Part shown: positions 37,531 to 40,888 of the stretch, one piece after another
How positions within the stretch are numbered: the stretch's first letter is position 1
How the letters are laid out: each line of letters begins with the position of its first letter
NCBI RefSeq assembly: GCF_014644455.1
Contig: NZ_BMKS01000024.1
Coordinates: 1 to 40,888, forward strand
Direction: 5' to 3'
Origin: Caldovatus sediminis
GTDB lineage: Bacteria; Pseudomonadota; Alphaproteobacteria; Acetobacterales; Acetobacteraceae
Length of the DNA: 40,888 nucleotides
Translations under genes and position numbers: made by a program
Notes under the pieces: model-generated
What the model saw: the letters and a program-made list of their open reading frames with translations, nothing else
Told to the model about the DNA's origin: nothing
Database searches by the model: none

Positions 37531-38766
37531 TTACGGACACGGCATCTCTCCGACCACCTGTTCCACCGGGGTGGCGCTCACGGCGATGAGACGCTCAGGC
37601 GGCAGCCTCAGCTCCGGGTCGCTCCAGGGCGCCTCCAGCCGGCGTCCGATGAAGGCGCCGAGCCAGCGGCCGAAGCGCACGGCATCGCGGCCGGCGCGCG
37701 ACCGCGCCGCCTCGTAGCGCCCTAGGGCGGCCTCGATCGAGGCGCTCCCGGCGAGCGCACACGCCAACTCGAGCGCGTCCTGTCCGGCCTTGAGCACGCC
37801 GATGCCGACATGCGGGCGCGCGACGAATGCGGCGTCGCCGAGCAGCGCGACCCGTCCGAACACGAGGCGCGCGGATTCGACGTCGTAGATGGGCTGGAGC
37901 ATGATCTGGTCCGCCCTCGCGGCCGCCTCGGCGAAGGGCGGCGGCAGCAGCGCGGCCGCCATCCGCCGGAAGCCCTCGACATGCGCGCGGCGGATCAGCG
38001 GCGGCGGGATCGAGTACTCGTGGCAGAGCCCCGTCTCGTCGGTGAGGAGGTCCGCGAGCCCGCCCTCGTCGACCGGGCAGTACCAGAGGAAGTTGTAACG
38101 CCGCCGTCCGGGCTCCAGCGACTCGTCGCGGCCGGCGACGGGATAGCCGATGAACTGGCTGCGCGGCGGGAACACGAACGCGTAGCGGCCGAAGACCGCA
38201 TCGCGGAAGCCCGCAGAGAGCGCCGCCTCGTCAACCATGCCGCGCCAGGCGACGTAACCGGCGTAGCGCGGCACCACCTCCGGCGCGAGGAGCGCCCGAA
38301 CCGTCGAGCGGAACCCGTCCGCCGCGACCACCAGGTCCGCCTCCACCGTTTCGCCGTCGGAGAACCGCAGCGCCGCCCTGCCGGCGGCGCCGGTTGCGAC
38401 CGCCACCACCTCGCGGCCGCGGTGGTAATGCTCGGCGGGGAAGGCGGCGTGCAGCGGATTGAACACCCGCGCCCAGGCGGTGAGGTATTGCGGACGCGGG
38501 TGGAAGGCGATCTGCCGCCCCCTGCGGTCGTAGGCGGTCCGCCCCGCGACGCGGATCCCGAGGGGGCCGTCCGGCCTGGCGCCGGCCGCGGCCAGGATCG
38601 CGTCGAGTTCGGGGTGCATCGCGATGCCGGCGCCGCGCGACTCCAGGCCGCCAGCGACGCGCTCGAAGACACGCACCCGCCAGCCGCGGCGTGCGAGCAT
38701 GTTGGCGGCGAACAGACCGCCGACAGAGCCTCCGACGACCGCAGCCGTCAGGCCGGATGCTGCCAT
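37531..38766 (-). CDS. FAD-dependent aromatic-ring hydroxylase, dihydroxypyridine hydroxylase-like
   Basis: Class A flavoprotein monooxygenase, 411 residues. The FAD Rossmann motif is AVVGGSVGGLFAANML (9-24). The DG motif is LVVAADGFRSTVRALL near 150. The GD motif and what follows, ALLGDAAFVARPHVGIGVLK near 310, closely resemble 2,6-dihydroxypyridine 3-monooxygenase-type enzymes. No signal peptide is present. It lies upstream of, and on the same strand as, the binding-protein gene (146-base gap), so it may head the cluster or be separately transcribed. An N-heterocyclic or phenolic substrate is a reasonable guess, not shown. Confidence 0.85.
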   Translation of the reverse strand: MAASGLTAAVVGGSVGGLFAANMLARRGWRVRVFERVAGGLESRGAGIAMHPELDAILAAAGARPDGPLGIRVAGRTAYDRRGRQIAFHPRPQYLTAWARVFNPLHAAFPAEHYHRGREVVAVATGAAGRAALRFSDGETVEADLVVAADGFRSTVRALLAPEVVPRYAGYVAWRGMVDEAALSAGFRDAVFGRYAFVFPPRSQFIGYPVAGRDESLEPGRRRYNFLWYCPVDEGGLADLLTDETGLCHEYSIPPPLIRRAHVEGFRRMAAALLPPPFAEAAARADQIMLQPIYDVESARLVFGRVALLGDAAFVARPHVGIGVLKAGQDALELACALAGSASIEAALGRYEAARSRAGRDAVRFGRWLGAFIGRRLEAPWSDPELRLPPERLIAVSATPVEQVVGEMPCP

Positions 38767-39239
38767 GCGCCGTGTCTCAGGCCAGCCGGGTCGCAGGCAA
38801 ACTCGTGCCCCTCACCCCCCTCATCCCCGGATACCGCTCCTCCGCAAGACTGCCGGCCGCCCCTGAGAAGAGCGGTCCTCCATGCCATACGGCGCATGCT
38901 GCATGGTCGGTCGGCTGGCGCAAGGTGGATTCCGAACCGAGGGGACCAGGCCACGCCTGACCCGCTCCGGGCCCGCCGGAAGCTGTCGGGTTCGAGTTGC
39001 CCGCCAGGGCAGCCTTCTCAATCGGGGCGTGGTGGTGCCGCCCGCCCCTGGCGGCATGGTTTACCGAGCGGCGCGAGGAGGCGGCGCTATGGAACCGGTC
39101 ACCCACGCCGAGCCGGCCAACTCGGCGGCTTCCCGGCGACGCCAGGATCCGCGCCACCGGACCACCGCGGCCTTGGGCAGGTCGATGACGGTTCCGATGT
39201 CGCGCTCGAGGGGGCGATCCGAGGCGTAGTGGCTAGGCT
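38767..39239. other. Intergenic region, no gene recognised
   Basis: Short frames on both strands encode low-complexity or Arg/Gly-rich strings without RBS support. Given the transposase fossils immediately to the right, this may be degraded insertion-sequence DNA, but I see no transposase motif in it. Confidence 0.4.
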
Positions 39240-39344
39240 TCACCGCTTCACCGTATCGCTGCAGCGCCCCTGAACCGGTTGTGGCGCTGCGTCGAGAGCC
39301 TCGGCTGGCGTCCTCCATCCCTGTCTCTCGCGCGGCCTGCTGTT
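39240..39344 (-). mobile_element. IS30-type transposase C-terminal remnant
   Basis: On the minus strand the frame reads NSRPRERQGWRTPAEALDAA and runs on to a stop at 39240. This resembles the end of IS30-family transposases (N-x-R-P-R-x-x-x-G-W-x-T-P-A-E). Only the last 35 codons remain, with no catalytic DDE region in the window. It abuts a second transposase fossil of another family. Confidence 0.55.
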
Positions 39345-39389
39345 AGATGGCCACTGCTTCGATGGACGGTCAGCGGTTGGCGACCGGGT

Positions 39390-39517
39390 GTTGTCGGCCA
39401 TGCTCTTCGCTTCGTATTCCCGGACGAGAGGTGGCCCAGGGCCGACTGGCACCCGGTCGGATTGCGGGGGCCCTCGATGATGTGGAACGCGGCCATGCGG
39501 GGTTCGGCCCGGGTTCG
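39390..39517 (-). mobile_element. IS3-type transposase (OrfB) C-terminal remnant with frameshift
   Basis: On the minus strand RTRAEPRMAAFHIIEGPRNP is followed by CQSALGHLS. After a one-base deletion, EYEAKSMADN continues in the next frame. IS3-family OrfB proteins end with RTR.EAR..., a YIEGFYNP-like segment, H-S-A-L-G-Y-L-S-P and E-Y-E. The match in order and spacing is good, the catalytic part is missing, and a frameshift breaks the reading frame, so this is an inactive relic. Confidence 0.6.
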
Positions 39518-39770
39518 GCACCACCGACCTGCCCGTCAGCCGGTACAGGTTGTTCGGGGTCTGATGGAGTTCGTCTAAGCAGCAGTCTTCTGATTGGCAC
39601 CGTGGAGGGCGTGCGCGCAGCGCTTGGTGGCGAGAAGCAATCACCCGTCCCGAGAGTCCTTTCCTTCTCCTCACATGCGCCACACGGCCCTGCTTGACGA
39701 GGCAGAGGTGGACGTCTGACGCCGTCTATGGCGCAATCCCCTCCCACGACCGACCGCGGGGGATCGCCAG

Positions 39771-40814
39771 ATGACGAAGTTCAAGATCGTGACACCTGCC
39801 GGCGCCAGCTTCACGGTAGCCGGCGGCGGCTATGAGTACGAGATGGAGGCACTCGAGGGCCTCGGCGCCGAGATCGTCGAGTGTCCGGCGACCGAAGAGG
39901 GCTTCATCGCCGCCGCGCGCGACGCCGATGCGGTCTATGCCAAGGGCATGAAGTTCACCCGGCGCATGATCGAGGCACTGGAGCGCTGCCGAGTCATCGC
40001 CCTCGGTACCGTCGGCGTGGACTATGTGGACGTCGCCGCCGCAACCGAGAAGGGCATCCCCGTCACCAACTGCCCCGACACCTTCATCGAGGAGGTCGCG
40101 GATCACGCGATGATGCTGCTGCTCGCTGCGCACCGCCGCGCGCTGGAGCAGGACCGCATGGTGCGCGAGGGCCGCTGGGGGGAGGGCCGCCCGCAGCTCC
40201 TGCAAATCCCGCGGCTGATGGGCCAGACCCTCGGCTTCATCGGCTTCGGCCGCGTCGCCCGCGCCACGGCGCGCCGCGCCGCGCCCTTCGGCCTGCGCAT
40301 GCTCGCCTTCGACCCCTATGTCGAGGAGCTGCTGATGACGCCCTATGGCGTCCAGCCGGCATCGCTCTCCGAACTGCTGACGCACAGCGACTTCGTGTCC
40401 ATGCACCTGCCGGACACGCCGCAGACGAAGGGCTTCCTGCAAGAGAAGCACTTCCGACAGATGAAGAAGAACGCGATCTTCGTGAACACTGGCCGCGGCC
40501 CCACCGTCGTCGAATCCGCGCTGATCAGGGCGCTGCAGGAGGGCTGGATCGCCGGCGCCGGTCTCGACGTGTTCGAAGTGGAGCCGACCAGGCCCGACAA
40601 CCCGCTGCACCGGATGACCAACGTCATCCTCTCGCCGCACAACGCCTCCGCCTCCGCGCGCTTCGATCCTGCGCGCAAGCGCCGCGTCGGGCAGGAGCTT
40701 GCGCTCGTGCTCACCGGCCGCTGGCCGATGAGCTGCGTGAACCCGACGGTGCTGCAGCGGTCCGGCTTGCGCCGCTGGCAGCCCTACTCGATGGAGCGCG
40801 GCCCGAACAGCTAG
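39771..40814 (+). CDS. D-isomer-specific 2-hydroxyacid dehydrogenase
   Basis: NAD-dependent reductase/oxidase of 2-keto / D-2-hydroxy acids (phosphoglycerate, glyoxylate or CtBP-like branch), 347 residues. The Rossmann motif is LGFIGFGRVARATARRAAPF near residue 155. Catalytic Arg is in FVNTGRGPTVVE, Glu in LDVFEVEPTRPDNPL, and His in LSPHNASASARF. The N-terminal substrate domain has GTVGVDYVDVAAATEKGIPV, and NCPDTFIEEVADHAMMLLLA is the typical hinge. GGGGATCGCC lies upstream of the ATG. It stands alone next to insertion-sequence relics. Only about 70 bases follow to the window edge. Confidence 0.9.
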   Translation: MTKFKIVTPAGASFTVAGGGYEYEMEALEGLGAEIVECPATEEGFIAAARDADAVYAKGMKFTRRMIEALERCRVIALGTVGVDYVDVAAATEKGIPVTNCPDTFIEEVADHAMMLLLAAHRRALEQDRMVREGRWGEGRPQLLQIPRLMGQTLGFIGFGRVARATARRAAPFGLRMLAFDPYVEELLMTPYGVQPASLSELLTHSDFVSMHLPDTPQTKGFLQEKHFRQMKKNAIFVNTGRGPTVVESALIRALQEGWIAGAGLDVFEVEPTRPDNPLHRMTNVILSPHNASASARFDPARKRRVGQELALVLTGRWPMSCVNPTVLQRSGLRRWQPYSMERGPNS

Positions 40815-40888
40815 TGGTCTGATCGCCGTTGGTGATTCCCATGCTGGCCTGGCCCTGCGAGTCTGGGCGCATGAGGGAAGGCGTTGAG

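Overview
The window is a very GC-rich, densely packed piece of bacterial chromosome. It most likely comes from an alphaproteobacterium of the Rhodospirillales, and Acetobacteraceae (Roseomonas-like) is my best guess. This rests on three things: gene order typical of Alphaproteobacteria (argS, SPOR protein, nagZ, scpA, scpB, tatB, tatC, serS), a PopZ-type polar organiser beside valS together with tolC and a pcm-like gene, and very strong G/C at third codon positions. The taxon is an inference from synteny and composition only.

Layout. Positions 1-1.1 kb hold two small orphan genes on the minus strand. Positions 1.36-3.5 kb hold a drug-efflux type MFS transporter and a SAM-dependent methyltransferase on the plus strand. 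Positions 3.8-14.9 kb are one long minus-strand housekeeping run with many 4-bp stop/start overlaps: dgt, argS, SPOR protein, nagZ, an M50 site-2-protease-like protein, scpA, scpB, an ABC ATPase, tatB, tatC, serS. tatA is not in its usual place, and an ABC ATPase gene fills that slot. erpA and xth are transcribed divergently from dgt. Positions 16.3-17.9 kb hold a cluster of very small secreted or lipoprotein genes rich in Pro/Trp/Tyr/His, plus a possible remnant. Positions 18.0-26.1 kb hold a GIY-YIG protein, ilvD, valS, a PopZ-like protein, tolC and a divergent pcm. tRNA-Cys and tRNA-Asn follow at 26.3-26.5 kb.

From 26.5 kb the window becomes accessory. A flavin monooxygenase with an N-terminal NTF2-like domain sits behind a palindrome-rich leader and a recognisable promoter. 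An EamA exporter follows, then about 600 bp in which I see no gene. A minus-strand catabolic/transport cluster spans 30.4-38.8 kb: FAD aromatic hydroxylase, Tat-exported sugar-type binding protein, two permeases, a second NMT1-like binding protein without a signal peptide, an amidohydrolase and two beta-hydroxyacid dehydrogenases. No ATPase for the transporter lies in the cluster. About 1 kb with fossils of IS3- and IS30-type transposases follows, and the last gene is a D-2-hydroxyacid dehydrogenase on the plus strand.

How the parts fit. The left two thirds are translation (serS, argS, valS, two tRNAs), chromosome segregation and polarity (scpAB, PopZ), the Tat export machinery, cell-wall recycling (nagZ), Fe-S delivery (erpA, with IlvD as a plausible client) and nucleotide/DNA maintenance (dgt, xth). 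Two Tat-type signal peptides in the window would need the local tatBC products. The right third looks like uptake and oxidation of an unidentified small carbon compound. I recognised no transcription factor anywhere in the window. I found no CRISPR array, prophage, toxin-antitoxin pair or defence system. The most unusual items are the altered tat/sur synteny, the small secreted-protein cluster and the ATPase-less catabolic cluster.
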